From NCBI GenBank assembly GCA_028703495.1, contig JAQVMT010000015.1, positions 1 through 48,821 of the forward strand: 48,821 nucleotides of DNA. Reading direction: 5' to 3'. Under the pieces are notes generated by a model. It had not been told where the DNA came from and searched no databases. It saw only the letters and a program-made list of their open reading frames with translations. Source of the DNA: Clostridia bacterium. Its GTDB lineage: Bacteria; Bacillota; Clostridia; Christensenellales; CAG-314. Positions within the stretch are counted from its first letter, which is position 1. Every line of letters starts with the position of its first letter. The position numbers and the translations under genes were made by a program. This document shows, piece by piece, positions 27,430 through 36,628 of this stretch.

Positions 27430-28488
27430 CTACTTAATACCGACAATCCAACCATTTTCGTCGGGCAAATTGCCGTTTTGGATTCCCGTAAGCTCGTTGT
27501 AAAGCTGTTGAGATATTTTGCCGATTTCGCCGTTATTCAAGATGTACGTTTCATCCTTAAAGGTTATCTTGCCGACGGGACTTACAACGGCGGCTGTTCC
27601 CGATCCGAAAGCCTCGTTGAGTCTGCCCTCTTTTGCAGCCTGAAGAACCTCGTCGATGGAAACATTCCTTTCTTCGACCTTGTAGCCAAGCTTCTTAGAC
27701 AGATTAATCAAGCTGTTTCTTGTGATACCGGGGAGAATACTTCCGTTTAGCGACGGCGTAATTACAACGTTGTCGATGACGAAGAACATATTCATCGCGC
27801 CGACCTCTTCGATATACTTATGCTCATTGGAATCCAACCAAAGCACCTGATCGTAGCCCTTCTTCTTTGCGTCGTAGCTTGCCTTTAGGCTGGCTCCGTA
27901 ATTGCCGCCGAACTTTGCAGCACCGGTGCCGCCGATGTGAGCCGAACGGCTGAAGAAGTCCTCAACATATATGCTTACGGGCTTCAAGCCGTGTGCATAG
28001 TAGCTTCCGCTGGGACTAAGTATAATGAAGAATAGGTATGTATCGCTAGCTTTTACGCCCAAAAAAGGATCTACGCCGATAATGGCAGGTCTTATATAAA
28101 GCGACGTGCCTTTCTCGGTGGGAATCCAACTTTCCTCGATCTTTAATAGCGTCTTTAGTCCTTCCATAACCTTATCGATATCGAAACGAGGAATGCATAT
28201 CCTGTCGCACGAATCGTTCAATCTTTTGAAGTTGTCATAAGGACGGAAAATATTTACCTCGCCGTCTTTATTCCTGAATGCCTTCAAGCCTTCGAATACG
28301 GTTTGTCCGTAGTGAAGTGCCGTCGTTGCGGGCGAAAGGGACAAATTTCCGTAAGGAACAATTTGATCGTTATGCCAACCGTGTTCTGTGTCGTACTCCA
28401 TAGTAAACATATGATCCGTATAATACCTGCAAAAACCTAACGTTCCCGTAGGCTTCTGTTTGGGACTGTTTGTCAACGTAATTTTCAT
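27430..28488 (-). CDS. ilvE: Branched-chain amino acid aminotransferase
   Basis: PLP enzyme that interconverts valine, leucine and isoleucine with their keto acids using glutamate. The 352 residues show the class IV fold. The PLP Lys lies in AAKFGGNYGASLKA, followed by DQVLWLDSNEHKYIEEVGAMNMFFVIDN and the GSILPGITRNSLINL segment. The Lys-GGNYG pattern and the total length suit the larger BCAT group. The start at 28488 has GGAGGT seven bases upstream; an in-frame ATG at 28560 would add 24 residues outside the family's usual N-terminus. A hairpin (TGCGGC/GCCGCA at 28515-28532) lies just before the ribosome binding site. A promoter is seen at 28641-28669, giving a leader of about 150 bases. It is a single gene. 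Confidence 0.95.
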   Translation of the reverse strand: MKITLTNSPKQKPTGTLGFCRYYTDHMFTMEYDTEHGWHNDQIVPYGNLSLSPATTALHYGQTVFEGLKAFRNKDGEVNIFRPYDNFKRLNDSCDRICIPRFDIDKVMEGLKTLLKIEESWIPTEKGTSLYIRPAIIGVDPFLGVKASDTYLFFIILSPSGSYYAHGLKPVSIYVEDFFSRSAHIGGTGAAKFGGNYGASLKASYDAKKKGYDQVLWLDSNEHKYIEEVGAMNMFFVIDNVVITPSLNGSILPGITRNSLINLSKKLGYKVEERNVSIDEVLQAAKEGRLNEAFGSGTAAVVSPVGKITFKDETYILNNGEIGKISQQLYNELTGIQNGNLPDENGWIVGIK

Positions 28489-28640
28489 TGAATCTACCTC
28501 CGTTAAATGTAGAATGCGGCGCACATGCCGCACCTTGCCTAAGTTTTTCTTAATCGCCACTCAAAAACATTGTTGTTAATCGGCAATCACAAGTACGCTC
28601 ACCACATAAATGACGAATGACCGCAAACTTGCACATATAC

Positions 28641-28669
28641 ATTATAAAATTTGTTACACTCTAAGTCAA
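28641..28669 (-). promoter_or_regulatory. Promoter of ilvE
   Basis: On the minus strand TTGACT (28669-28664), a 17-base spacer and TATAAT (28646-28641). Confidence 0.7.
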
Positions 28670-28758
28670 TCTAAAGCAACTATCTCGACGATTAATTGTT
28701 TATCAATCAATTATTAAAATGATGTATTAAAGTAGTATTCGCGTCGAATCCGACACGC

Positions 28759-29494
28759 TTAAGCCTTGCGGATATATGTATCGAAGGTCGGCTTGTTTGT
28801 TAATTTAAAAAGCCCGAGCAAACGCATGGCAATGTCATCGCAGTCGTCGCACTCGAAGCAAAGCACGGCATACTCATCCAAAATCCGCACCGACAAGCCA
28901 TACGCAAAATCGTCGAACGACCGCGGATCTCCGTTCACATATGCAATCCGAGCCATCGACAAAAGCATAATTCGAGCAGCCATTCTTTGCATAATATACC
29001 GTATTGGGAAGCCGTTTGCAAAACTCCGTCAAACTCGCCGTCATCGGACTTACGTTAATATGAATATGCTGGTAGCGCGCATACATCGAATCACAAAATG
29101 CCGCATATTCACGGCTTTGGCTTTCAGCACAAAGCACGGCGGATGCACTTTCGCGTTTAATCAAATCGTTTTTGGTAAACTCGGCTTCATAGCAACGCCT
29201 TTTTCGCTCAAAGTCGCCACGCTTTAATAACGCAAGCATTGCTTGATCGTCCGAATAGGTCATAACCTGCAACGGCCCAAAAGCATCCGCGATTCTTTCG
29301 AAAAGCATTGCGGCATAAGCAAGATCGAACTCCTTCGGATCAAAGCGCAAATAGGTATTTTCGGCGTGAAAGGGATTCTTGGAAAACGCCATACCTCCGA
29401 CGTTTTTATCTCCCGACCAAACCTTGATGCGACCGTCGCATATATGAATATTTACGTCGCAATCGGTTTGCGATGATTTGTTCTTTTCAAACAA
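28759..29494 (-). pseudogene. GNAT-type acetyltransferase with a single-base frameshift
   Basis: The first frame (29494 to about 28952) reads a GNAT-like N-terminal half: YAAMLFERIADAF, LLKRGDFERKRRCYEAEFTKNDLI, then MTASLTEFCKRLPNTVYYAKNGCSNYAFVDG. It then drifts and stops at 28874. Another frame continues IAYVNGDPRSFDDFAYGLSVRILDEY to FDTYIRKA, stopping at 28759. Removing one base near 28951 joins YAFVDG directly to RIAYVNGD and gives one 244-residue protein. That fits the family pattern and makes the length a multiple of three. The start is a TTG at 29494, directly after iscU, so it may be coupled to it. It could be a real pseudogene or an assembly error. The substrate is unknown. Confidence 0.75.
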
Positions 29495-29495
29495 A

Positions 29496-29867
29496 TTACT
29501 TGTTTTTCTTGGACAAATAGTCCTCTATCGCGGCTTTAATTGCTTCCTCCGCCAACACCGAGCAGTGCATTTTTTGCGCGGGAAGCTCTCCCAAAGCCTC
29601 CACAACCTTGGCGTTGGTTAGCTTCAGTGCCTGATCGATACTCATTCCCTTGACCATCTCGGTAGCAGTACTGCTCGTGGCAACAGCGGCAGCGCAACCG
29701 AAGGTTTTGAATTTCGCATCTGTTATAATATCGTTTTCGATGCGCAATGTGATTTGCATGATGTCACCGCAGGTCGCGTTTCCGACAGTACCTATTCCGT
29801 CGGGATTCTCGATTTCACCTACATTCTTTGGATTTGAAAATGCATCAATAACTTTTTGATTATACAT
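29496..29867 (-). CDS. iscU: Iron-sulfur cluster scaffold protein IscU
   Basis: Scaffold on which a cysteine desulfurase (here iscS, just upstream) builds [2Fe-2S] clusters. The 123 residues have the three conserved ligand cysteines: Cys33 in NATCGD, Cys58 in TFGCAAAVATSS and Cys102 in QKMHCSVLAEEAI. The usual N-terminal MYNQKVIDAFSNPKNVGEIENPDG is also present. I chose ATG 29867 over the in-frame ATG at 29906, which would add 13 non-family residues. The ribosome binding site is weak (AGTGAG). The gene sits 267 bases after iscS, across a gap with an imperfect 70-bp repeat, and is followed by the acetyltransferase remnant. Confidence 0.95.
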   Translation of the reverse strand: MYNQKVIDAFSNPKNVGEIENPDGIGTVGNATCGDIMQITLRIENDIITDAKFKTFGCAAAVATSSTATEMVKGMSIDQALKLTNAKVVEALGELPAQKMHCSVLAEEAIKAAIEDYLSKKNK

Positions 29868-29962
29868 AATTATCTCACTAAATGCCGCTTGGATTAGCAG
29901 ATGCACTCTGCCGACGGCATTATCTCCGAAATTATGCCCTGTTTAACCGATATCGAAGGGTT

Positions 29963-30101
29963 ATTTATACAAAAACCGTTTGGTATCTTGCAATCAAGGC
30001 TCCTTACTTGCCAAACCGAAAACTCTGTCGCTTTTTGCAAAAACCGTTCTTTTGGTTTTTTTGCATATAGCTTTTCTCTGCCAAACCGAAAGCTCGGTCG
30101 C
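29963..30101. repeat. Imperfect tandem repeat in the iscS-iscU gap
   Basis: Two copies of about 70 bp (29963-30031 and 30032-30101) share CCAAACCGAAA, AAAACCGTT and GTCGC blocks. Each contains a GGTTTGG/CCAAACC type half-palindrome. They separate iscS and iscU, which are otherwise usually close together. Confidence 0.55.
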
Positions 30102-30134
30102 ATGTGGTATAATTTCGGTTATATATGTTCTTCG

Positions 30135-31322
30135 CTATACTTCCTTTACCCTATCTTGAGGCTTGTAAAGAGGTGACATCTCTCTAAGCTGAGCGATTAT
30201 CACCTTCAGCTTGTCGACAGTGTAGTCGATGTCTTCCATTGTATTGTGCTTTCCAATTGAAAAACGAATGGAGCCGTGCGCCCTTTCTACGGGAAGTCCG
30301 GTTGCAAGAAGCACATGGGATGGCTCCAAAGAACCGCTGCTGCAAGCAGAACCGCTGGAAACGGCAATTCCCTCGAGATCCAACCGCATCAAAATGCTTT
30401 CTCCCTCAATGTAATTAAAAGCAAAATTTACGTTGGAGGGCAAACGTTGTCTCGGGTGTCCGTTCAAGATTACATCGGGAATTTCGTTTTTGATCCTTTC
30501 GATCATTCTGTCGCGCATAAGCGTGATTTTTGCGGCGTTGGTATCCGTTTCGGTAACTGCTTTTTCAATCGCGACGCCCATTCCGACGATTAAAGGAGTA
30601 TTGGTAGTTCCTCCTCTCATTCCTCTTTCCTGTCCGCCACCGTTAATCAGTCTGTCAATAATTAAACCGCTTCTTACATATAGCACGCCTACTCCCTTTG
30701 GACCGTAGAATTTGTGTGCGGAAATTGTAAGCATATCTACGCCCAATTTCTTTACGTTAACATCAATAAGCCCCATAGCCTGAACACAGTCCGTATGGAA
30801 AACTATTCCGTTTGCGTGAGCAATCGCAGCAAGCGCGGGTATGTTTTGTATCGTGCCGATCTCGTTATTGGCAAGCATGATACTTATAAGCACGGTATCC
30901 TCTCGTATGGCTTTTCTTAGCTCGTCTTCGTGTACCATTCCGTACTTGTCAACATCCAAATATGTCACGTCGAATCCGTTTTGAGTCAACCATTTTCCGC
31001 TGTTCATAATGCTAGGGTGTTCGATTTTGCTCAAAATAACGTGACTGCCTCTTTTTCTTCCGGAAAGAGCGCCTCCTCTTACAGCCCAACTGTTTGCCTC
31101 GGAGCCACAGGAGGTAAAATACACCTCTACAGGCTTGCAATCGATTGCTTTTGCAACCGAGTAGCGCGCATCGTCTACCGCCTGAGCGCATTTTCTGGAA
31201 AAACCATACTGACTCAACGAATTTCCGTAGTACTCCGTAAAGTAAGGCATCATCGCCTCAAGCACGTCCTCGTCCAACTTCGTCGTAGCCGAATTATCTA
31301 AATAAACTTCTCTCTTGTCCAT
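30135..31322 (-). CDS. iscS: Cysteine desulfurase
   Basis: PLP enzyme that converts cysteine to alanine and supplies sulfur to IscU. The 395 residues have YLDNSATT at the N-terminus, LANNEIGTIQ and VFHTDCVQAMG. The PLP Lys is in TISAHKFYGPKGVGVLYVR, and the catalytic loop SSGSACSSGSLEPSH carries the persulfide Cys. The SACSSG loop places it in the NifS/IscS class, not SufS. AAGGA lies about six bases before the ATG. It is first in an iscS-iscU-acetyltransferase cluster. No iscR is present in this window. Gene symbol nifS would be equally acceptable. Confidence 0.95.
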   Translation of the reverse strand: MDKREVYLDNSATTKLDEDVLEAMMPYFTEYYGNSLSQYGFSRKCAQAVDDARYSVAKAIDCKPVEVYFTSCGSEANSWAVRGGALSGRKRGSHVILSKIEHPSIMNSGKWLTQNGFDVTYLDVDKYGMVHEDELRKAIREDTVLISIMLANNEIGTIQNIPALAAIAHANGIVFHTDCVQAMGLIDVNVKKLGVDMLTISAHKFYGPKGVGVLYVRSGLIIDRLINGGGQERGMRGGTTNTPLIVGMGVAIEKAVTETDTNAAKITLMRDRMIERIKNEIPDVILNGHPRQRLPSNVNFAFNYIEGESILMRLDLEGIAVSSGSACSSGSLEPSHVLLATGLPVERAHGSIRFSIGKHNTMEDIDYTVDKLKVIIAQLREMSPLYKPQDRVKEV

Positions 31323-31506
31323 ATTCTATCCTTAATCTTCTTATATGAAATCCATTATCGGATATCTATCTGTAATCTGTCTACCGTAATCTGATAACTA
31401 TCATCTCTCATTCCTAGCCGATATACTCGCATTACGAAATATCGCCGTAACACAATCTATTTGCATGGAATATACTAGGAAAGCAAGATAATCGACATAC
31501 CCTTCG

Positions 31507-31532
31507 GTCGGGTTATTATACATAATCCCGAC
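31507..31532. promoter_or_regulatory. Imperfect palindrome in the iscS-asd divergent region
   Basis: GTCGGG and CCCGAC bound a 26-bp near-palindrome whose inner part pairs TTAT with ATAA. It contains TATAAT on the minus strand, possibly a -10 box for iscS, and TATTAT on the plus strand for asd. It could be an operator or simply a hairpin. The gap 31323-31587 has no gene. Confidence 0.4.
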
Positions 31533-31587
31533 ATCTGCGATAAGCTTATTACAACGCTACCCTCTATTTTATACCATTTAAAGCATT

Positions 31588-32628
31588 ATGACAAACGTTT
31601 TTAGCACAATTAATCAATCAATTCCCGATAATTTAAGCGTCGGCATCGTCGGCGTAAGCGGACTTGTGGGAAAAACCTTGCTTAGTTTGCTTGAAAAATA
31701 CGAATTCCCCGTAAGCCGTTTGTCGCTGTTCGGATCTTCCTACAGTGAGAACAAAACAGTAAAATATCTCGGAAGAAAGCTTCGTATTCAAAATCTGCTT
31801 AAGGCTTTGGACAGTTCGCTTCTCTCCTCTTCAAATGCTCCCGATTGCGTATTTATGTGTGCAAATTCCGAAACATCGAAAGAGCTTACTCCTCGTCTGA
31901 ACGCTTTGGGCACAATGGTCATCGATAACAGCAGCTACTATCGACTTCAGCCCGATATACCATTGATTATTCCCGAAATTAACGGTTTTTTGCTTCAAAA
32001 CGAATTCAATATTATTGCCAATCCAAATTGCGTAACGGCAATCTACCTTACGGCTATCTACCCTATAATTAAACTTTTCGGTGCAAAAAAGCTTGTGCTG
32101 ACCTCTTTGCAATCGGTTTCGGGTGCGGGACAAAAGGCTTTGGACAACTTTTTGTCGGGTGAGTCGCAACTGGTAAACAACAACTATCCCCAAATAGACG
32201 AAATGTGCGACGACGGCTATACTCTCGAGGAAAAAAAGATTGTCGGCGAAAGTTTGAAAATACTTAAGAGCGCACGCATAGACTGCAAGCTCTCTGAGAT
32301 ATACGCTACTTGTGTTCGCACTCCTGTAACCAATTGTCACTCGGTGAGCATTTATCTCGAAACCGCTCGCGAAGTCGATCCTATTCGATTGCATAAGGGC
32401 TTTGAGGAATATCCTTACGCCGTCTGCACTTCGGAAATTTCACCTCTGCTTAACCGAAATTGCGTTAACGACTTTAGAGTATTTTTGGGCAGAGTACGAG
32501 TCGACGGGAAACGCGTCATTTGCTACGTTTCGGGCGACAATCTGTTGCGGGGTGCCGCTCTCAATGCTTTGGGAATCTTTTGGAATTACGCCGCACGTAA
32601 GAACGATACACGTGCCTCAAGAAAATAA
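31588..32628 (+). CDS. asd: Aspartate-semialdehyde dehydrogenase
   Basis: Reduces aspartyl phosphate to aspartate semialdehyde, the branch point for diaminopimelate/lysine, threonine and methionine. The 346 residues show the nucleotide loop GIVGVSGLVGKTLLSLL, the catalytic Cys in IANPNCVTAIYL, the SVSGAGQKA loop and the substrate Arg/His segment VRTPVTNCHSVSIYLETAREVD. No Shine-Dalgarno is seen within 20 bases of the ATG; instead a TATACC-like -10 box lies close by, so the message may have little or no leader. It begins the plus-strand asd-dapA-dapB cluster; dapA starts 67 bases after its stop. Confidence 0.93.
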   Translation: MTNVFSTINQSIPDNLSVGIVGVSGLVGKTLLSLLEKYEFPVSRLSLFGSSYSENKTVKYLGRKLRIQNLLKALDSSLLSSSNAPDCVFMCANSETSKELTPRLNALGTMVIDNSSYYRLQPDIPLIIPEINGFLLQNEFNIIANPNCVTAIYLTAIYPIIKLFGAKKLVLTSLQSVSGAGQKALDNFLSGESQLVNNNYPQIDEMCDDGYTLEEKKIVGESLKILKSARIDCKLSEIYATCVRTPVTNCHSVSIYLETAREVDPIRLHKGFEEYPYAVCTSEISPLLNRNCVNDFRVFLGRVRVDGKRVICYVSGDNLLRGAALNALGIFWNYAARKNDTRASRK

Positions 32629-32694
32629 AAAATAAAGTTGAACTTAGTGTTTAGGTTACAACAGCGGCAATAATTGCGGAATAGAGGTACTATT

Positions 32695-33786
32695 ATGAAA
32701 ATCGGAATCGGCACGGCGGTCGTTACACCCTTCGACCGAAACGGAGAAGTCAACGAAAGGTCTTTGGCAAATCACATCGATAACCTTATCTCAAGAGGAG
32801 TTGAAAGCATCACCGTTTTAGGCACGACGGGTGAAGCCTCCACTCTTTCGGCGCACGAAAGGTATAGGGTTATCGCGGTCGCCAAGGAAATCATCGCAAA
32901 TCGTGCAACTCTCATCGTCGGCGTAGGCACCAACGACACGGCAAAATCCCTTGAGTATATTGCAGCCGCAGAAAAAGAGGGCGCGGACTGTCTGCTTGCC
33001 ATCACACCATACTACAACAAGTGCAACAATAACGGCGCAATCGCGCATTTCGGCGCGTTGGCAAAAGCTACGGCTTTGCCGATTTTACTTTACAACGTGC
33101 CATCGCGAACAGGCTACAGCCTTCCGATAGAGGTCATACGCTCTTTGCTCGCATTTCCCAACATCATAGGTATCAAGGAAGCAGAAGCCACAGTCAACCG
33201 ACTTAACTCACTCGGAATTATCGTAACCGAGCAAACCGACAGCTCGACAGACTATTCCGATTGTTCTAATCACAAAGTCCACGTTTTGATGAGCGAGATA
33301 GATAACCAATCTGAGACAATGAGCCACTCGAAAGGCAATACCGATGGCAACACAGGCAAAGAGCACGACTTATGCATAAAAAACAGAGTGCACGGAAGGA
33401 AGCTCCATTTAATATGCGGCGAGGATTGCGCTTACCTACCGTTTTTAGCATATGGAGCAAATGGAATCATCTCGGTAGTTGCAAACGTAGCTCCCGAGCT
33501 GATCGTCGCTCTTCGTACTGCCTACGTAACTAACCCTGAACGCGCAATATTTCTCAACACACTGGTTACGCGACTTTCGGAGCTTCTGTTTTGCGAGGTC
33601 AACCCTATCCCCGTCAAATTTGCTCTTAACCTTTTGGGCGCAGATGTCGGGTTGCCTCGACTTCCCTTGGCGGAATTGAGCCATAGCTTACGCGATCGAT
33701 TTGAAGCGCAGTTGTTTGAAATAATGCGCGAAATTCAATCGAATGTAGTTGCAAGTAAACGAACAGGCATACTTCGTGACAATTAA
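32695..33786 (+). CDS. dapA: 4-hydroxy-tetrahydrodipicolinate synthase with an inserted segment
   Basis: Condenses aspartate semialdehyde with pyruvate, the first step to diaminopimelate. The 363 residues have GTTGE at 43-47, Tyr133 in LLYNVPSRTGYS and the Schiff-base Lys161 in GIKEA, at the same numbers as the well-known E. coli enzyme. The family is usually about 290 residues. The surplus lies after Lys161: about 55 hydrophilic residues (roughly 177-236, rich in Ser, Thr, Asp, Asn and His) split the barrel before LHLICGEDCAYLPFLAYGANG, which resumes the fold. The C-terminal helical domain is normal. ATG 32695 is used because AGAGG lies nine bases before it. It follows asd and precedes dapB. 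Confidence 0.92.
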   Translation: MKIGIGTAVVTPFDRNGEVNERSLANHIDNLISRGVESITVLGTTGEASTLSAHERYRVIAVAKEIIANRATLIVGVGTNDTAKSLEYIAAAEKEGADCLLAITPYYNKCNNNGAIAHFGALAKATALPILLYNVPSRTGYSLPIEVIRSLLAFPNIIGIKEAEATVNRLNSLGIIVTEQTDSSTDYSDCSNHKVHVLMSEIDNQSETMSHSKGNTDGNTGKEHDLCIKNRVHGRKLHLICGEDCAYLPFLAYGANGIISVVANVAPELIVALRTAYVTNPERAIFLNTLVTRLSELLFCEVNPIPVKFALNLLGADVGLPRLPLAELSHSLRDRFEAQLFEIMREIQSNVVASKRTGILRDN

Positions 33787-33954
33787 CCGCGTTTTATATG
33801 AGATATTCGAGTTTAGTAATCGGGAACAAGTCACGGAATTAACATAAATTAACTAACACTAATTCACTTGTCAAAACGTTGAAATTTGGCGTTACATAGT
33901 ATAGCAAATACATAAAGCATAACGCTTTAGCCGGAAGCCACGCGAGGTGACAAT

Positions 33955-34650
33955 ATGAAAGCGATAATCTTCGGAATTATGGGCAAAATGGGCAGATGCG
34001 TTGCGGAATGTCTCGAGCAGTCGGGTGATCGAGTTAGTGCGGGTGTAGACAAACGAGCCACGGCTATATCCGTCCGAGGCGCACATACAGCCGACATTAT
34101 CCCGATTTACACAAGCTGGCAAGATATTTACGAGGAATTCGATGTCGTAATTGACTTCTCCTCCCCCGAGCTTAGCCTTGCCGCCGTAGAATTTGCCTCA
34201 CTTAATAATGCTCCGTTGGTCATAGGGACAACAGGTCATACCGAGGAGCAAAAGCAACAAATTTATCAAGCCGATTTGAAATATCTTTGCTTTTTGCCGA
34301 ATATGAGCCTTGGAATTGATCTTATCGGCAAGCTTTGCGACGATATTCGACCGCGCATAAAGGATAACTTCTGTTGCTCGATAATCGAAAAACACTATGC
34401 GGGGAAAAAGGACGCGCCCAGCGGTACAGCTCTATCTCTAAGCGACAAGCTCGGAACGGTCGATATCGTTTCAATTAGAATTGGCGCGGCAATCGGCGAA
34501 CATACGATTTTATTGGAAAACGACTTCGAAACAATCGAAATCAAACACACCGCCCACAACAGAAAAGCCTTCGCTTTAGGTGCAGTCACTCAAGCAAAGG
34601 CTCTTTTACAACGTAAAACATTAGATCTAGGGCTTCGCACAAGCGAATAA
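33955..34650 (+). CDS. dapB: 4-hydroxy-tetrahydrodipicolinate reductase
   Basis: Reduces the DapA product with NAD(P)H. The 231 residues start with the nucleotide fold (AIIFGIMGKMGRCVAE). They contain VIDFSSPE, LVIGTTGHTEEQ and the catalytic motif EKHYAGKKDAPSGTALSLSD. They end with SIRIGAAIGEHTILLENDFETIEIKHTAHNRKAFALGAVTQA. The protein is 20-40 residues shorter than most DapB enzymes, with the loss mainly in the loop after KxDAPSGTAL. All catalytic residues are present. AGGTGA lies before the ATG. It is separated from dapA by 168 bases with no gene, in an asd-dapA-dapB cluster, and convergent with metK. Confidence 0.93.
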   Translation: MKAIIFGIMGKMGRCVAECLEQSGDRVSAGVDKRATAISVRGAHTADIIPIYTSWQDIYEEFDVVIDFSSPELSLAAVEFASLNNAPLVIGTTGHTEEQKQQIYQADLKYLCFLPNMSLGIDLIGKLCDDIRPRIKDNFCCSIIEKHYAGKKDAPSGTALSLSDKLGTVDIVSIRIGAAIGEHTILLENDFETIEIKHTAHNRKAFALGAVTQAKALLQRKTLDLGLRTSE

Positions 34651-34926
34651 GAGCAGATTGTAACGTTTTCAATACCGCATTCACCAACTTATAGCGAATA
34701 AAATCCCTTTATGCTTCAAAACCAAACGGCTTTACGATTTTTCTTTCATATTTCGGACGAACGCAAGAGCTTCGCCCCTTCCATATAAAGACAACGGCTT
34801 TTATTATCGTGGACCTCGTTATCCGATGTAAAGCTGTTGCTCCTACCATATATAGTAGACAATTAAGAAGCGTCTATTGCATCTCTCCTTATGCTGTTCC
34901 TGTAACCGTTTATGCAGGGATAAGCT
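34651..34926. other. Convergent gap between dapB and metK
   Basis: No gene and no convincing terminator was found for either dapB or metK. A weak 5-bp stem (TAGAC/GTCTA) lies near 34857-34877 but lacks a T-run. Confidence 0.4.
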
Positions 34927-36129
34927 CTACTTGCGGTACTTTTGCGCCTTTTCCAGTAAAACATCGGTCATATCGCAGGTCTCCCAGGAGAAGCCGTCTC
35001 TGCCGAAGTGACCGTATACCGAAGTTGCGGCGTAGATAGGTCTGTTTAAATCGAGCTTTTCGATTATTGCAAGCGGTCTAAGGTCAAAAACCTCTCTAAT
35101 TAAAGCATTGAGATCGGCGTCATCGAGAATACCCGTTCCGAAAGAGTTTGCGAACACATTCAAGGGATGAGCAACGCCTATTGCATAGGACAAATCCAGC
35201 TGCACTCGTTTTGCAAGTCCCGCCGCAACAATGTTCTTGCAGATATACCTCGCCATATATGATCCGGATCTGTCGATCTTCGTGGGATCCTTGCCCGAAA
35301 ATGCTCCGCCGCCGTGCGTGCAATAGCCGCCGTAGGTGTCCACGATGATCTTTCTTCCCGTCAATCCCGAATCACCGACAGGTCCACCTATAACGAACTT
35401 GCCGGTGGGATTCACATAAATCTTGGTGTCAATGAGTAGATTAGAAGGGATTATCGGCTTGATAACGTTTTCGATAACATCTTCGCGTATTTTTTCCTGC
35501 GTAACGTCGGGATCATGTTGAGCCGACACGACAACCGCTTCGATTCTAACGGGAGTAAGTCCGTCGTATTCAACGGTAACCTGCGTCTTTCCGTCAGGTC
35601 TTAAATAAGGAATAGTCCCGTCCTTTCTTACCTCGGCAAGCCGTTTGGCAAGCCTTTGCGCAAGCATTATCGGCAACGGCATAAGCTCGGGTGTTTCATC
35701 ACAGGCAAAACCATAAATCATTCCCTGATCGCCCGCGCCCACCTTGTCATATCTATCGCCGCTTTCGGCTTTTGCTTCCAAGCTTTTATCTACACCCAAA
35801 GCGATGTCCGCCGACTGCTCGTTAATTGCAGTAAACACGGCGCACGAATCCGACGAAAATCCGTATTTGTCATCGGTATAGCCTATTTCGCGGAGGGTTT
35901 TCCTCACAATCATCGGAATATCCGCATAGGCGTTAGTGGTTATTTCACCGAATACCACCACAAATCCCGTACTAGCCACCGTTTCACAGGCAACTCGAGA
36001 TTTTGGATCCTGTGCAATCAAATCATCGAGTATATTATCCGATATCTTGTCGCATATTTTATCGGGATGTCCCTCGGTTACACTCTCGCTTGTGTGAAAT
36101 CTTCTTCCCTTAATTATCGTATCTTCCAT
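34927..36129 (-). CDS. metK: S-adenosylmethionine synthetase
   Basis: Makes S-adenosylmethionine from methionine and ATP. The 400 residues contain [14 protein letters not shown] at the N-terminus, the ATP motif [12 protein letters not shown] and the P-loop-like [26 protein letters not shown]. The length and the three-domain layout are normal. I chose ATG 36129 because AGGAAG lies at the right distance and the family starts here; an ATG at 36156 would add nine residues. A strong promoter lies at 36264-36292. I looked for a SAM riboswitch in the leader of about 135 bases and did not see one. It is a single gene, convergent with dapB. Confidence 0.97.
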   Translation of the reverse strand: MEDTIIKGRRFHTSESVTEGHPDKICDKISDNILDDLIAQDPKSRVACETVASTGFVVVFGEITTNAYADIPMIVRKTLREIGYTDDKYGFSSDSCAVFTAINEQSADIALGVDKSLEAKAESGDRYDKVGAGDQGMIYGFACDETPELMPLPIMLAQRLAKRLAEVRKDGTIPYLRPDGKTQVTVEYDGLTPVRIEAVVVSAQHDPDVTQEKIREDVIENVIKPIIPSNLLIDTKIYVNPTGKFVIGGPVGDSGLTGRKIIVDTYGGYCTHGGGAFSGKDPTKIDRSGSYMARYICKNIVAAGLAKRVQLDLSYAIGVAHPLNVFANSFGTGILDDADLNALIREVFDLRPLAIIEKLDLNRPIYAATSVYGHFGRDGFSWETCDMTDVLLEKAQKYRK

Positions 36130-36263
36130 ATTTTCTTCCTTTAACATCGTCGGCAATCCATGACTGTCGTATTACTCAATCTACCGAATTAATAAGTTCT
36201 CTCGAGTTTATGCATATTCGATTGCCGTCCAATTTACTTGTCCTCAATAATGTCGTAAACAGT

Positions 36264-36292
36264 AGTATATCATATCAATTGCGATATGTCAA
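36264..36292 (-). promoter_or_regulatory. Strong promoter of metK
   Basis: On the minus strand TTGACA (36292-36287), a 17-base spacer and TATACT (36269-36264). Confidence 0.85.
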
Positions 36293-36628
36293 GCAATAAT
36301 CTGATACATAATTATATCCGCCATATTTTTAGATTGAAAGTTAATTGCCATAGTAAGTTCAACAGTAGAAATGCTATGCACCTCAATAATTTTTCTCACT
36401 CTCGCTTCCAACTTTTGTGGTGTTTTTCAGTTCGGTATTGCCTTGTTGCGCTATCTTTCCGCAAGAGCATATGCGGATAGTATTTCCTCTTCCGATGAGA
36501 TATGCGATTTTTCAGTAATTTTCGATAGCTCCGTCCCATAGGTAAAAGCAAGCTTTTTGTACGCGCTTTTATCGTTGCAACTCTTTTCTATTGCTGTATT
36601 GCGATTGAATTTGTGCTTTCGATAGTTA
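36293..36628. other. Gap between metK promoter and ABC transporter gene
   Basis: No gene or T-run terminator was found. A weak hairpin (CTATCCGCA/TGCGGAAAGATAG on the minus strand, about 36451-36480) may mark the 3' end of the ABC transporter message. Confidence 0.35.

Noticed and set aside
31323-31587. Lysine riboswitch upstream of asd
   Set aside because: No conserved L-box segments seen; the gap is short and AT-rich with one palindrome.
36130-36263. SAM riboswitch upstream of metK
   Set aside because: The leader has a normal promoter but none of the conserved SAM-I motif blocks.
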